Source: Allacma fusca (lineage: Eukaryota > Arthropoda > Collembola > Symphypleona > Sminthuridae). Taken from it: a stretch of DNA of 64,000 nt. How positions within the stretch are numbered: position 1 is the first letter of the stretch; every line of letters starts with the position of its first letter. The DNA lies in assembly GCA_947179485.1 (NCBI GenBank), contig OX359246.1, positions 31,124,001 to 31,188,000 on the forward strand, written 5' to 3'. The position numbers and the translations under genes are program-made. Of this stretch, positions 24,701 through 37,268 are shown one piece after another. The notes under the pieces are model-generated. The model made no database searches. It saw only the letters and a program-made list of their open reading frames with translations, and was not told where the DNA came from.

Positions 24701-24939
24701 TAGAATCTACGTGCTGGAAAATGTAGAAAAACCGGATATTATACGCAATTTGTAGGCAATACTATTAATGCATTAATTTTTAAAGTGTTCACTAGAACAC
24801 GAACAATATAAGTTAATATTGAGAGCAACTTTTAATTCAATTCAATCACTTAGGATTTAAAATATGTATTGCTTACAAGCAAACGCCGTGATCTGTCCTA
24901 TCATAATCGGGTTGAGTTTCTTTGTGGGTGCTGGAACTT
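24701..24939. repeat. Duplicated non-coding block, copy B
   Basis: Partner of 21763-22052, in the same orientation about 2.9 kb away. Its left boundary coincides with the end of the GTACCC array. Confidence 0.85.
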
Positions 24940-26277
24940 CGGAACCACCTCGCGTGTATTTGCGCGGGAAATCGCAACGACATTACCCGTATTGGCTTAT
25001 GCCTAATCTAATCAGGGTCTCTTTCTCTCTCACTCAAAATTTCCTGTGTTAAACTCCATAAAATCTTTATTTTTTTCTTGCGTTTTATATGCAGATGTCA
25101 GTCGTATTCGGTTTTAATTTATTTGGAATCGATGCGGTGTTCCTTGAACTTGAAACTTGAATAATGAAGTCTCAGTAACTCTCCGGATTTAAAAAATCAA
25201 AATCTAGCCTTCATATTGTGGAAATATTTATTGAGATATTATTTTTGAATGCTCCGCCTAGATGTAATTAGGGTATGAAATTTGGAATTTTTTTTAGTTA
25301 TTATTGTACGGTAATTAATTGTTGGTGGGGTATTTGAATCCACCAATTTTTGTATCAAAATATCAACATTTCTTTTCGCCGCGAAGAAATCATCGGAGAC
25401 TTGTCCCACCCCCTACTTAAAAGGATGAAAACAAATTTCTTGGATTAATTCACTGGAAATGTACACAATTATGTTGATTATGGCTAAATTTATTTTGAGA
25501 TCAGACAAGAATTTTAACGGACTGGTAGTTCAGGTACGTACTTATGTTTGAATAACAGCTTACAATTTTGCATGGTTATCCATAACACGCATTTTCTCTT
25601 CCTGTCCTGCACCTCGTGCTATCATATCAGTTCAATAAATTAATATTGCTTTAATGGAGGTTTAGCATAGTATTCATGAAAAAAATTGAATTAGTTCTTA
25701 AACGAATTCACTTAATTAAGTAAGAAGCAAAACAAAACGCCCTTCAGCAACTGCCACTTATTGCAAACCTTTAGTTTACGATTAGTTGCAGTTGCATGGG
25801 TATGTGACTGCTTAAAATCGTACCTGTAATCCCTTGATGCAACTTCATGAGGTGTCAGATTATTTACAAATCGACACAACCATATGATGCAGTAAACTGC
25901 ACTATCTACCCTCACGTTCTCCTCCTCACGAGCATTATACACTGTAAAGTATTAAATGTTAATTTCATGATAAATTCCTAACCAGTAGGATTTTAATTGT
26001 AAAAAATTCCTATCAGATTTTCAGCACGGTGCAGAAGAAGCAATAATTCCCATATTTTTGAACATTTTTTGAAAGTACTATTAAAAACCCGTGACCATTA
26101 GAACAGCAAATACAGTTATATGTTCAGATTATTTATCCTCTTACATTTTATAATGAATACATGACTCTACTCAAAACATGTCGGTTAGATCTGTAAATAA
26201 TGGTCCATACATCAAAGTATAGCAAATTCTTTCGCGAATTCTTTAATATTTCACTTGACGTCCTAACACACATTTAA
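24940..26277. other. Intergenic, downstream of second IR gene
   Basis: No supported gene or bounded element seen. Confidence 0.55.
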
Positions 26278-28487
26278 TTACATTAAAATCCAAAAACGTG
26301 ATATTTTCCCAGCTTTTGAGACTCCGCATCTTGTCATGCATGCTTCGCAGAAGAAGCAGAAAAGTGCGATCCCTTCACCTATTAAAATAATCATCACCAG
26401 CAGGTGATTAACTTGGTCATTACCAGTGTCACGTGCTTCAACGCCTTGATACACCCTTTTTGTTGGGGCAAATCCAATAGCATTTTCTTTCCCTTTTTGT
26501 ATAGCCTTTGCCTCAACATTGTACTGCCAATGTTTGTACATTCCAGCAGTTTCCAAGGCACATGTTAACTGGTTCAGGGCATCTGTTTCAAAAAAGTATA
26601 TTAATATTTGAATCTATGTTTAATGCATTACAATTTGCTGTGCTTCGTTTAAGCACTCTGTCTGGCATTTACCTGCTAAAAAGGGGTAGTGTTTACTGAC
26701 TGCACTTGAGACCGCCGACGGGAATAGATTTTCCTTGGAAGTGATGTACATTTTCCTTTTTTTAACATCTACAAGAAAGTTAACGCCAATGTTTTCAATG
26801 ATCCCCTTAAATGCTAGGCAGGCTTTTTCTCCATCAAAGATCAACTGAAAACACTGAGTGTAGAAACGTAAATCAACATTAAGACATAATTTTTGCCACT
26901 ATTATACAGATATTTCATTAAATAAACACACATTTAATTAAAACGTACATCAGGATCAAAGTACCCATACTCCTGAGCCCTTTCTGTGATTTTCTTGCTC
27001 ATGTTATTATTAAGGGCCAAAAACGAACTCTCAATGACTCCGGTCCAAAACACAGCTCCGATTTCATAGTTAGACTCCGCAAGTTCTGCAAAGGTTGAAG
27101 GGGGTTGCTTGGTGTACGGAAGAGCAATCATCTCAATGAGTTTCGACTCATAAGCACACATTGGAACAATCAGCATTAGGAACCAATTCCCAAGAACAAA
27201 TCTGGTCAAGTTGTCTTTTACATTTTTTAAAAGGATCTGAGAATCAAGTCCGTTTTGATTTAAAATGGGTTTAACAATAGCAAATAAAGTTAATCGACTA
27301 ATGTGTTCTGGGAGGATGTTCTTGGCAATGGTGCTCTCATCCGCAGCTGGTGTGAAATGTTTTCTTTTCTTCAGAAGCCTCAAAATGTCAAGTAATTTCA
27401 TTTTCCTTTTGACTTTAATTACAAATTCAAGGGCAAAGAAATTAATGATGACACAAGTGAACAAGTTGAGCCAAACTACCCAAGTCAAGGGTTTTGTTAA
27501 TTTTAGCAAGGAATTGATTGTCAACCTTTTGGGGGGAGCTGTAATGAAAACCACCCTCTCAAAATAAATAGGCGTCATGGGAAAAAGAAACTGGATATTT
27601 TCTGGTGAGGTTTTAACAATTGTGGAGATTGCAACAGTCCCTTCCAGAAGTGGTTGGACATAATCATCCCATTTCCCTTCCTCATCCTGACCATCCCTTG
27701 GTAGGGAAAATACAGTTTCAAGCTCTAGCGTCGCATTAAATAAAAGCGAGAGCTCATAAATATTTGGGGCTGTCAAATCCGCCCAAACTCCTGTATTTTT
27801 GAATTCTTCCAGTCCCTTGTCACAAATAGCACATACTTTCGCAACCATGGGGGATAATTCCATGTCCAGGAATTTTTTATCAAATGTGATTTCATGAATT
27901 TTCTCGCTTCCATTCTGACAGCTCTTGACGTGAATGAGCTGGCTTATTACAGCATTTCTGACAAAAATGTCTGAGGTTTGATTTCCTTCAGAAAACAAAA
28001 TGACATGTAAAAGAAGAGTTGTGGATTTTGAAAATTCCAAGAGATTCTCGTAAGTAGTATTTAATTTCAGGAGAGGGAAAATGAATAAGAAATATCCCTT
28101 CAAATGGTAGTTTGGTAAGAAACCTATCCATGAATTGGGATTTAATTCAGTTTGATCCAGAATAATTGGTTTCAAGATTATTGGGCAGGGCTGGTGAAAC
28201 TTGAAGGTGTGTCGTAGGCTAAAGTTTAAGGAATTGTGATCTTCGTATATCGTGATAATTTTACTGTCAAGGGTTTTGCTGTCGTAACCGATATTTTGGG
28301 AGAATTCAAAATTGAAACTTTGAGAGTAAAAGAGAAGAAATTCAAAATTCAGACAGTCGTTCCGAGGAGTTTCCAAAATTTCTCTTTCAAGCGAACGCAA
28401 ACAATGAGACAAACAGGTATCTGAATGTGCTGAAGTAAAGGGGTTAGAAATTATTGAAAGAAGCAAAAAACTAACTAATGATGACAT
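26278..28487 (-). CDS. Ionotropic receptor (IR), three exons
   Basis: Exons 26949-28487, 26673-26844 and 26278-26582 give 671 aa. The upstream frame extends to 28586, but I start at the Met of 28487 because a clear signal peptide (MSSLVSFLLLSIIS) follows. The N-terminal lobe carries several cysteines (DTCLSHC). A ligand-binding S1-like stretch lies near residues 250-345. M1 (WVVWLNLFTCVIINFF) lies at about residues 355-380, a further hydrophobic helix (WFLMLIVPMCAYESKLIEM) near 455-475, then S2 and a final helix in exon 3 (LLVMIILIGEGIALFCFFC), followed by a short cytoplasmic tail. This is the ionotropic-receptor topology. The residues that bind glutamate in canonical iGluRs are not evident, so a chemosensory role is inferred. 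Exon phases are consistent throughout. Confidence 0.85.
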
Positions 28488-28968
28488 TCTCGGTAGAAAT
28501 TGACTTCGAAGACTCCAGACACTCCGGCTGTATGTAACGCAAAATCCCAGACCTGGTTTCATTACGTAAGCAGCTTTATGCGTCACTTACCAGTGATTTA
28601 TTATTTTTCATAAGTGTAAAAGCATCTAAGAAAATCTGAAAATAGAACAAAGACGAGATTTGTGTTATGTGATGTTGACACGCTATAACGAATGGAATAA
28701 TACAAAGATTTACTGAAATGCTTGTTATTTATCAGTTGTCTGCATTATTGGTTTTCATATTGGAATACAATAATTGTTATTTTGCTACTTACATATACTA
28801 AATATGTCTAGCACTGAAAATATTTGAGGTTCATGTACCTCGTGAGACGTTCCATTGCTGTATTTATCCTTGACATTGGTCTCCTGAATTGACTGTAATA
28901 CCGTAGTCATTAATTATACATAATTATTGCCAAGTAGTGTACTGACATGATGTATTCTCTCCGTCTTT
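28488..28968. other. Upstream flank of second IR gene
   Basis: Presumed promoter region. No distinct motif recognised. Confidence 0.5.
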
Positions 28969-30645
28969 CAGGGCTGGAGTATTCGAAATATATGGATACA
29001 ATTCCGATTAAGATTAATTCCAGGAATCTAATCCCAATTCAAATGTATTTGTGCTGTAAAATGGAAATTCGTGTCTGATTTATACAAATATTTCCTATAA
29101 ATTCAAGTAATTATAATTCCAATACTTTAGGCATTAAATATCAATACCTGGAGCTACTAGAGCCCCCAAAAATATCATTACTTTACAGGGTGGCTTGATT
29201 TAAATCAAGATTTAAATCACTTGATTTTTTTCAAATAAATCATTGATTTAAATCAAAATTGACTCTTCAACTTTTGCGGTTAGGTAAAATTTAATTTTAC
29301 GTCTCTAAACGTTGTAAAACGTGGATTTTTTTGTTTTTACAAATTTTTGGTATAAAACCATTTTGGATTTTGATAATTTTCAGGGTAATTTGGACACGTT
29401 GACATATTGATTATCTGTCAAGCTGTCAAAGTGCCATAAAATTTGGATATGAGTGAGTTTTGAAGTATTGTATAATACAGATACTAGAGCTTCTGCTGGG
29501 GACAATTGTTATGCCCCACAGAAGATTCCGCCTCGTTTCAAAATCCAGGGACAAAAATGAATATCCCAATCCCGTCCTGAAATAACACGGAGACTATATT
29601 TACATCCCGAAAATGTCTCGTCCCTAACAGAAACTCAGTAACTACAAAAACATCCCGATATCCAATCTTTCTAAAAGTACCGTTTAAAGTTGAAAGATTT
29701 GAAAGTGAATTTTGCATTTTTTAAATGTTACTCTTGTACGGAGAGATATTCACACTTGTTTAAACGGTATATTCCCAATTTGCAAATAATTTTTCTGTCC
29801 CAACATACTCTACCATCCCATCCCGAAACACTGTATATGCACACACTGTGCACATTTTATATAATTACATATAAATATATTTATGTATACATAAATCAAT
29901 AAAAATCCAAATGAGACAGCTGGTATCTGTCCTACACAGCGTTTGGCTTCAAAGACAACTTAATTCGGAATTGTTACAATATAAAAAATACTGTTGATCT
30001 TTGGAATTGGCCTTTAACCAGCTTTTTATTTCATATTAGGTAGCTGACTTGCCTTTTTAATTTTCTCTCAATACATTTGATTGATTGTTCAAGTTTCATT
30101 GGGGCCAACAGTGCACAATATTATTAGGAAAATTAAAATCCAAAAATTTGTATGGAAATTCTATCGTACTATAAAATTTTGAATTTAAATCATAAAATAT
30201 TGATTTAAATCAAAAAAATCCGATTTAAATCAAATAAATCTGATTTATTTGATTTTTTTTTTAAAAATCAAACAAATCAGCAACCCTGTTACTTTATAAC
30301 TAAATTTAAGCCAGAAAATGTCTAAATTACGTAATTATGAATGCAAAGAAGCCACATGCTATGCCAGACGCTATGTTATGGCTGGGTAAAAAACTTATTT
30401 TGTTTGTTTCAATTTACAAGGGTAGCTTTAATAATCACAGGTTTTTCCGATATCTAAGCATTGGATACAATATTCAAATATATCTTGAACACTAATAATT
30501 GGAATACAGATATTTCTTTTCGATTTAATATGGATTTAAATACTTCAAGAAATATATTCAAGAATGCCAATTCCGACAAAAATATTAAAAAATAATAATG
30601 AAATACCGACTCCAATTCTAATTCCAATTCGAATGACCAGCCCTG
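28969..30645. mobile_element. hAT-like element (outer), interrupted by another hAT
   Basis: Ends CAGGGCTGG and CCAGCCCTG are flanked by the 8-bp direct repeats CCGTCTTT and CCACCTTT, which match at 6 of 8 positions, as expected for an older insertion. Subterminal regions are rich in ATTCCAATTC/GAATTGGAAT-like motifs. Without the nested element and its duplication it would be about 570 bp. Non-coding. Confidence 0.7.
29186..30288. mobile_element. hAT element (inner), exact 8-bp target duplication
   Basis: Begins CAGGGTGGC and ends GCAACCCTG, flanked exactly by TTACTTTA at 29178-29185 and 30289-30296. Arrays of the palindrome GATTTAAATC fill both subterminal regions (about 29195-29255 and 30185-30275). 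No transposase frame. It sits within the outer element and is therefore younger. Confidence 0.92.
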
Positions 30646-30653
30646 CCACCTTT

Positions 30654-31325
30654 GCAGTTTTATTGCTAGGCATACAAATTTGTTTTGACAGTAACTATAA
30701 GTATATCAATTGAGAAGCCATTCATTTTATTTCATGGAACACAATTAATCCCTCTCTTGGACAGTACCCCGTCAGAGCCGAATATTCCATGGAAGCAACA
30801 TCAGTAGATACATATCGTTGCTGAACAGGAAAAATGGTCTAAGTGCCTTACAAAAGTATGCACACATAGACCGTTTTGCCACTTCAACCACGATATGGTG
30901 TGTACTGGATTGAAATATTTTTTTTGTAATAATTATTGTTGCACTTTAATTATAAAGAAATGAAATAAAGCTGCTAATTGAAAATAAATAACACAATCAT
31001 ATTTCACCCGTAAGAGGCCAGACCCAGGTCATTTCTCACACCGAAAAAGCCATGGGGAATGGCTAAGATATAAAGAAAGTTCCACAAGACAACCTTTCAC
31101 TATTCCGACAAAATTACTCAGCTAGCCACATATATGGGCGGATGCTTCAAATATCTATCTCTTCTGAAAACATTGTCAATACATAATAAAACATTTGTCC
31201 TTTTAAATTTTACACTTGAGGGCTTATACTTTGACAGAAATTTGCTGATCATGTAAAAATGAATAAAAACAGTGATCGAATATATTAAGCACTCCTTCAG
31301 GAATGCCCTATTTCTAATACAGAAG
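30654..31325. other. Upstream flank of first F-box gene
   Basis: No gene seen; presumed promoter region of the gene starting at 31326. Confidence 0.5.
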
Positions 31326-33841
31326 ATGGATTTTGCAGAAGAGAAAAACGACACGGCTTCTTCCACACAGTCAAATTCAAAGCGCCAGAAAATTCACAAG
31401 CCAGAATTTACTCAAGCCGTTGGAGTAATTGATTTTAATCATTTAAAAGAAATTTTATTGCACTATTTGAAAAAGTGCATAACTTTTCGCATTTTTCTCT
31501 TTGCAGGATGAGCTTAAAGCATTGGCGCTACTCTCGGAAAAAGTATTCTCCATACCATTGGTAAAATCATCAAGATATATCCGTAAAATTTATTATTGTG
31601 AAACATTTCCCACAATTTTGATAGGGAAAGTCCTGGGACAAAGTAGTAATTGATTTTGACTGTATGTTTTTCATGTACAGATTCTGAAGCAAATTTTAAA
31701 TTACCTCCCAAAACGTCAGCTACTACATACAGCATTAGTCAATAAAAATTGGAATTTCTTCTCTCGGGAAATCCTCCGTAGTCATGAGAGCAGTCTGGCC
31801 AACTTGAATATTTATACATGCGAAAAACTCACATTTATCAGTCGTTTCCTTCAAGGCTCCGAAAATTTGCCATATAATGGAATATCTGTCACGATCCTCT
31901 CCTACGAATGTCAATGCGCCCAAGGAACTTCAAATTCTGACCTTTCAGAGAGAACAAATAAATTACTGAAGAATGTCAACATCAAATACTTGACAGTTCA
32001 GTATGAGCGAGCCAAGACTTGTGTCCTAATGGAGTTTATCCGGGAAGTCCTAAGTAATCGTTCTGGGTCATTGGAGGGACTTACGCTCAAAGGAGTGCCT
32101 TCAGGAGCACCTGTTTTTTCCGAAACTTTCGGGTTAAAATTGGAAGGGTCTGGTTTGCCTAATTTAAGAGTCCTCCGATTCCCCTCCCTGTACTCAGACT
32201 GTCCTTTCCTGGACGTCAATTTATTGAAACAAGTCCCAGTGAGTGTAATTAAAGAACTGGTCCAAGCTTCACCAAGACTTCAACATCTTTATGGGACCTG
32301 CTCCACTGAGTCCTTAGAATTTTTGTTCCCTCTCAAAAATACTATTTTAAATGATTTGATTTTCCAGCCTTTAGTGGATCCACTGGACTCAGTATTAAAA
32401 TTGGCTTTAGCGGAGCCTAAGCTAAAACGATTGCGATTCTCGACACGGATCCATGCGGATAATAGTCCCAGATTTGATGAGATGACCGGATCTCAAGTTG
32501 ACAAAGTTGCTCAAATTCTGACACTTTTGCTCCAGTCCAGTCAAGATACTTTGGAAACTTTTTCTGCAGATAATTTGGACTTGTTACTTATGGCGCACAA
32601 GTGGAATGTTCCGGCTCTGAGGAATGTCCGGGAATTAAATCTGACTCAAGTCATCAGCTATATTTACGACGTGGAGGGATACCCGACTCTGTGTAAATTT
32701 GAGTGGGACAGATATTTCCCTAATTTGAACCAAGTCTGGGTAACTGACAGCTACTTCATTACGGATGATTACATCCGGGACTTTTATATAAGTCCGGCGA
32801 TTAGACAGAGTCTTGTGAATTATTCCTGTGGAACTGTTACTAAAATTACCATTGAGGCAACCTGTTACCTTCGGGAAGAGGAATTTGATTTAACATCTTT
32901 GAGAGTTTTATTTCCCAATGCGAAAGAACTTGTTGTGGACTACAATACACGCTTCTATCCCATTTTTGCTCATATCTTCACCGGTTGGAATGATCTGGAA
33001 AGGCTTATCATCAAATTTCGGAGACTCGAGTCAATATATTTTAACATTGATGATTATTTCCTGGGGGTGAGTAAGGAGGAGGTGAAATTTATATCCAGAC
33101 ACATTGACCAATTGGATTCTTTGGAGATTGTGCCACAGTATCCTTGCCTTCTCAGTTTTCCAAGTAAGTTACAGTCAAATATAATTATTAATATGAAGTT
33201 ATCTGAATATCAGGTTATGAGATTCAAGGTGTGTTGAAGTTACAAGATTCCGTTTATTTTTATTGTTCTATAGAACTCACCAAGCTGGAAGTCCATCTGA
33301 AACATGACGGATACCTTTGCAATGGGTACGTTAAACCTAGGAATTCCATATTTATTTCCCAGTTAACACCGAAATGTGTATTCCACCGACTTCCCAACTT
33401 GGATGTTCAAATTCATCGAAGGCTATGCTGTGAGAAAGATTCATGTCGTAAGTAACTGAAGTATCCTTAATAAAATAATAATTTAATAATAAAGTTCGAT
33501 CTTGCTACAGAATTCCCTCAAAGCAAGAAAAATTTATTCTTATTACCACCAATTTTTACAAGGAGGAATTATTAAAGTTGTGCAAAGCAGGAATGTGAAT
33601 GCTAATTTGTATCCCAATAAAGAAAACGCACTTATACAGATCAAGGGTACACTGTGTGTGTGTGTACATTCCGATGAGTGAAATATTTCAGATTAATAAA
33701 TCTGAGACATATATCTATTGACATTGCTTTTATTCACACTATTTTATTTTTATTGCAGACTTGGCCCTCAATCACCTCAAACCATTTGTCTCAGTCGTGA
33801 ATAGGAAAGATTCCGAATTTTTGCGGACATCAAAGGACTAG
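31326..33841 (+). CDS. F-box protein with LRR-like C-terminal region, paralog 1
   Basis: Five exons (31326-31424, 31507-31560, 31681-33163, 33274-33447 and 33759-33841) give 630 aa. Residues about 42-95 read as an F-box, with VFSIPLILKQILNYLPKRQL followed by ALVNKNWNFFSREIL. Intron 2 splits the F-box after SIPL. The remaining ~530 residues form irregular leucine-rich repeats (for example SVIKELVQASPRLQHLYG), the typical substrate-recognition arm of FBXL-type SCF ubiquitin ligase adaptors. An SCF role is therefore inferred through binding of SKP1 by the F-box; the substrate is unknown. The N-terminal ~35 residues are Lys/Ser-rich and probably disordered. Its closest neighbour is the paralog 1.1 kb downstream. 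AATAAA occurs about 125 bp after the stop. Confidence 0.85.
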
Positions 33842-34979
33842 TATACAGTGCAGTGTGTTCAATATTAGTAATAATTGTCCTGTATTTTTCCATTATCATT
33901 TTATGTACCTGTAAAATATTGCATGCTAGGGGAGACGTGCAAGCAACATTTTTTAACACAAAGTCATAATAAAAGTTTTTAAAACTTATTTATACTTTCG
34001 CAATTGAAATGCTAGATCCATTATATTATATACATATGTGTATATCTGCAGATACTATTAATTATTACACAAAAGAGCATTCAGCTCTTTTTAAAAGGTT
34101 TGTGCACGAGTTATAACCTGCAGAATTTCCTTTTAATAGCTCAACGAAATTTGCTACCGGAGTACACTCCTCGTAATAGTATTCTTGTTCCCTGTGAAGA
34201 TACAATAAAATTAACTAAAGATACAGTTTCGAATAAAACTACATAACTTAATCTACATGGACTCTCACTAATGAACAGCGTATCTTTTAATGTGCATTTA
34301 GTTGTTCATTTATTCCAAGGTTTAATTGAAAACTGTCAAAGTTATGCTTAACTATATGAAGATCATTGACCGTTTTGCCCAGTTTTTACGAACCCTTTAT
34401 GCATTATATATATTTTATCTGTGATATACTGTAAAATATAACAGACATTGAAATTAAAATATTTTTTAAGCGGTGACCATTATATTGTAAATATTTGGTC
34501 ATCTCGGTACTGAAAAAATGCGCAATATTATTAGCTGACAGATTACGATGTTTTTATTCTCTTAAAATTTCTTTCAGTGTACAAAAAACCTAAGGATAAG
34601 CCTTGAAGCAGGTTTGTTTTTATGCAGTGTTGACAGCGGGAATTTTAAATCTTTTGTTTTGACAGTTTGGACATCGGACAGTTGCGCATCTTTCTCCAAG
34701 ATAAGATGATAAAAAGGGGCACATATACGCAAATGGGGGAAACAGTAATTATTTGATAAAAATCACCTACTAACAATAACTGTTGAGTATTTTTTTCAGA
34801 CTGTCATATTTTTCAAGTTGGGTATACATCCTTCAAAAATGCCCAAATTTGATGTGAGGATTAATGCAACCCTTTAAACACTAAAAATTGGGAATTAAGA
34901 AGCAACTCATTATTTTTCAATGCTCATTTTACATTTAACATAAGAAATTAGTATCAGGTCATTCAACTCCTTAATCCCA
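33842..34979. other. Spacer between tandem F-box genes
   Basis: Holds the 3' end of paralog 1 and the promoter of paralog 2. AT-rich, no other feature recognised. Confidence 0.6.
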
Positions 34980-37268
34980 ATGTCTGACCCGGCGGATTTT
35001 GATGAGACTCCCAGTCCTGGAAAAATGAAACATCCCAAAATTTGTAACGAAGATTCTGGCCAGGATGAATTTGTAAGTTGAAATGAAATCACTGACTTTA
35101 TTATCACAAGGCTTTAAAATACTAACAATTGTTTACTAAAATAAAAATTCGTGTTTATAATAGACAAATTCTGCAAGAGCTCTGATCCTTGCCGAACAAG
35201 TGGTCTCAATCCCATTGGTGAGTAAACAATTTTGGCAATTGGGCTTTTTTTAGTAAATAATGGTCGATCGAATACGGGCGCTCTTGAATTTTTTTTTCTT
35301 ACAGATTTTAAAGAAAATTTTGCAGCGTCTTCCAAAAAGAGAGTTATTGAACACTGCCTTGGTTAGCAAACATTGGAATTTCCTCTCTCGTGAGGTCCTT
35401 CGAGCAGTGAAGAACAGTCTTGCCACTTTAAATGTAATTATGTGTGGGGATCTCACATATTTGGACTCATTCCTCCTAAAATCCAGAAATATCCCCTTCA
35501 ATGGACTACACTTGACAGTTTCGGAGTGTGAATGCACTGGTAGCGGGACTTTGTACGTGAGCTTGTCCAACGCTGCCACTTATTTGCTCACAAAAATAAA
35601 AATAAAATATTTGACAGTTGAATTTGAGGAAATGAAGACTAAGCCCTGTGTTTCGAAATATTTCCTTAAAGAAGTGATTACGAAACGAGGCCGGTCATTA
35701 GAGGGTTTTAGCCTGAAAAGAGTCCCTCCAAGGAGTACCACATTCTCAGAAATTATTGGGACACCTCTAGAAGGGCGATTCCTACCGAATGTGAAGTTCC
35801 TGAAATTCCCTACGTGTGATTTACTGAATTCCACGTGCAAGCCCATGCCCAAGACCTTTGTCCAGGAATTGGTTCAAGCTTCGCCCAAGTTGCAGAAATT
35901 GTACGGGACCATCATCACACAATGCTTGGAGTTCCTCTTACCCATGAAATTGCACAATATCCTGGAAGATTTTAATTTCCAACCCCTACTTGACCCCTTG
36001 GATCTGGTTTTGGAATTCGCATTGCAGGAGCCACAATTAAAACGGCTAAGATTCTCAACCCGACTGAACGATGAGACTGCTCCCGTGTTTCATGAATGGA
36101 TTGACTCGGACGTGAGAAAAGTTGGGAATATTCTGGATATGTTACTCAAATCCAGTGAGCACAGTTTGGAGAGTTTGTGTGCGGATAATTTGGATCTCCT
36201 CCTGATGACTCAGAAGTGGGGTGTGCCTGTTTTAAAAAATGTTACAAAATTGTACTTGCAAGAAGTCAGCGGGTACGTCCACAATGAGGAAGGATTCCAA
36301 ATGCTTCATAAGCTGGAATGGTCCAAGTTTTTCCCCAATTTGAAGGAAGTCTGGGTGACCCAAACATGCTCCATGGAGAACTATGACAGGGAATTTTACT
36401 TGGGAAGAGATTTACAGCAGAGCCCCGTTCAATATACTTGTGACACCGTTACCAAATTTGTAGTAGCACAAAATTCCTACACGCAATTAGCCCCATTGAT
36501 AAATTTTGCGTCGCTCAGAAATTTATTCCCAAATGCAAGCTCACTATTTGTGGATCATGGGATTCAAAATTTTAGGTTGTTTAGTAATTTATTGGCGGGA
36601 TGGCCTAATTTGACTACTTACATTTGTAAATTCGAAAAACTTGACTCGATTTTTAACTTCGATGATTATTTTGTTGGGGTGAGTAAAGAGGAAGCAAAGT
36701 ATTTGTTGAGAAATATTGAAGAGCTTGAAACCCTGGAAATAGTACCGAAGCATTCTTGTCTCCTTCATTTATCACGTAAATTTTTACAAATTGTTTCCTA
36801 GTTAATTGTAAATATATAATTTTTTTTTACAGGAACCCCTTGGAGAAACAATGTTGTCGTATTGTCTCTTTTAAATCGAAAGTATACTGTACAATGTATT
36901 TATTTAAATTTCAGAACTGACAAAACTAGAAATTCATCTCAAGCACAACAGATCCTCTTGCAATGAGGCTGCTCCAAGAAGAATCACAATGTTTGTCTCC
37001 CGTCTGACTGGTCACTGCGTGTTTTCAAGGATGCCGAATCTGACCGTGGAAATTCATCGAACCATTTGCACTGCTGACTTGGGTTGTCGTAAGTCATTAA
37101 ATTTATTTGAGTCTTACTTATAATTATTTTTAATTGAAAGAGATTAGATTATTAAACTCAACTATTTATTTTTTAATTCTACAAAATTTTATTTTTTCAA
37201 TAGATTTGACTCTTAACCACCTAAAGCCATTTGCTGTGCTGGTGGATCGGGACGATGACCGTTTCTAA
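34980..37268 (+). CDS. F-box protein with LRR-like C-terminal region, paralog 2
   Basis: Five exons (34980-35072, 35164-35217, 35305-36775, 36915-37088 and 37204-37268) give 618 aa. Exon 2 (54 nt) and exon 4 (174 nt) have the same lengths and phases as in paralog 1. The F-box spans residues about 40-92 (VVSIPLILKKILQRLPKREL, then VSKHWNFLSREVL), again split by intron 2. Family landmarks in the leucine-rich arm include KWGVPVLKNV, ELETLEIVPKHSCLL and the terminal NHLKPFAVLV. Head-to-tail arrangement with paralog 1 indicates tandem duplication. SCF adaptor function is inferred from the F-box. It appears intact, with all junctions GT-AG and in phase. Confidence 0.85.

Noticed and set aside
28488-28586. 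Upstream Met (28586) as start of the second ionotropic receptor
   Set aside because: A proper signal peptide begins only at the Met of 28487; the upstream extension is not hydrophobic at its start.
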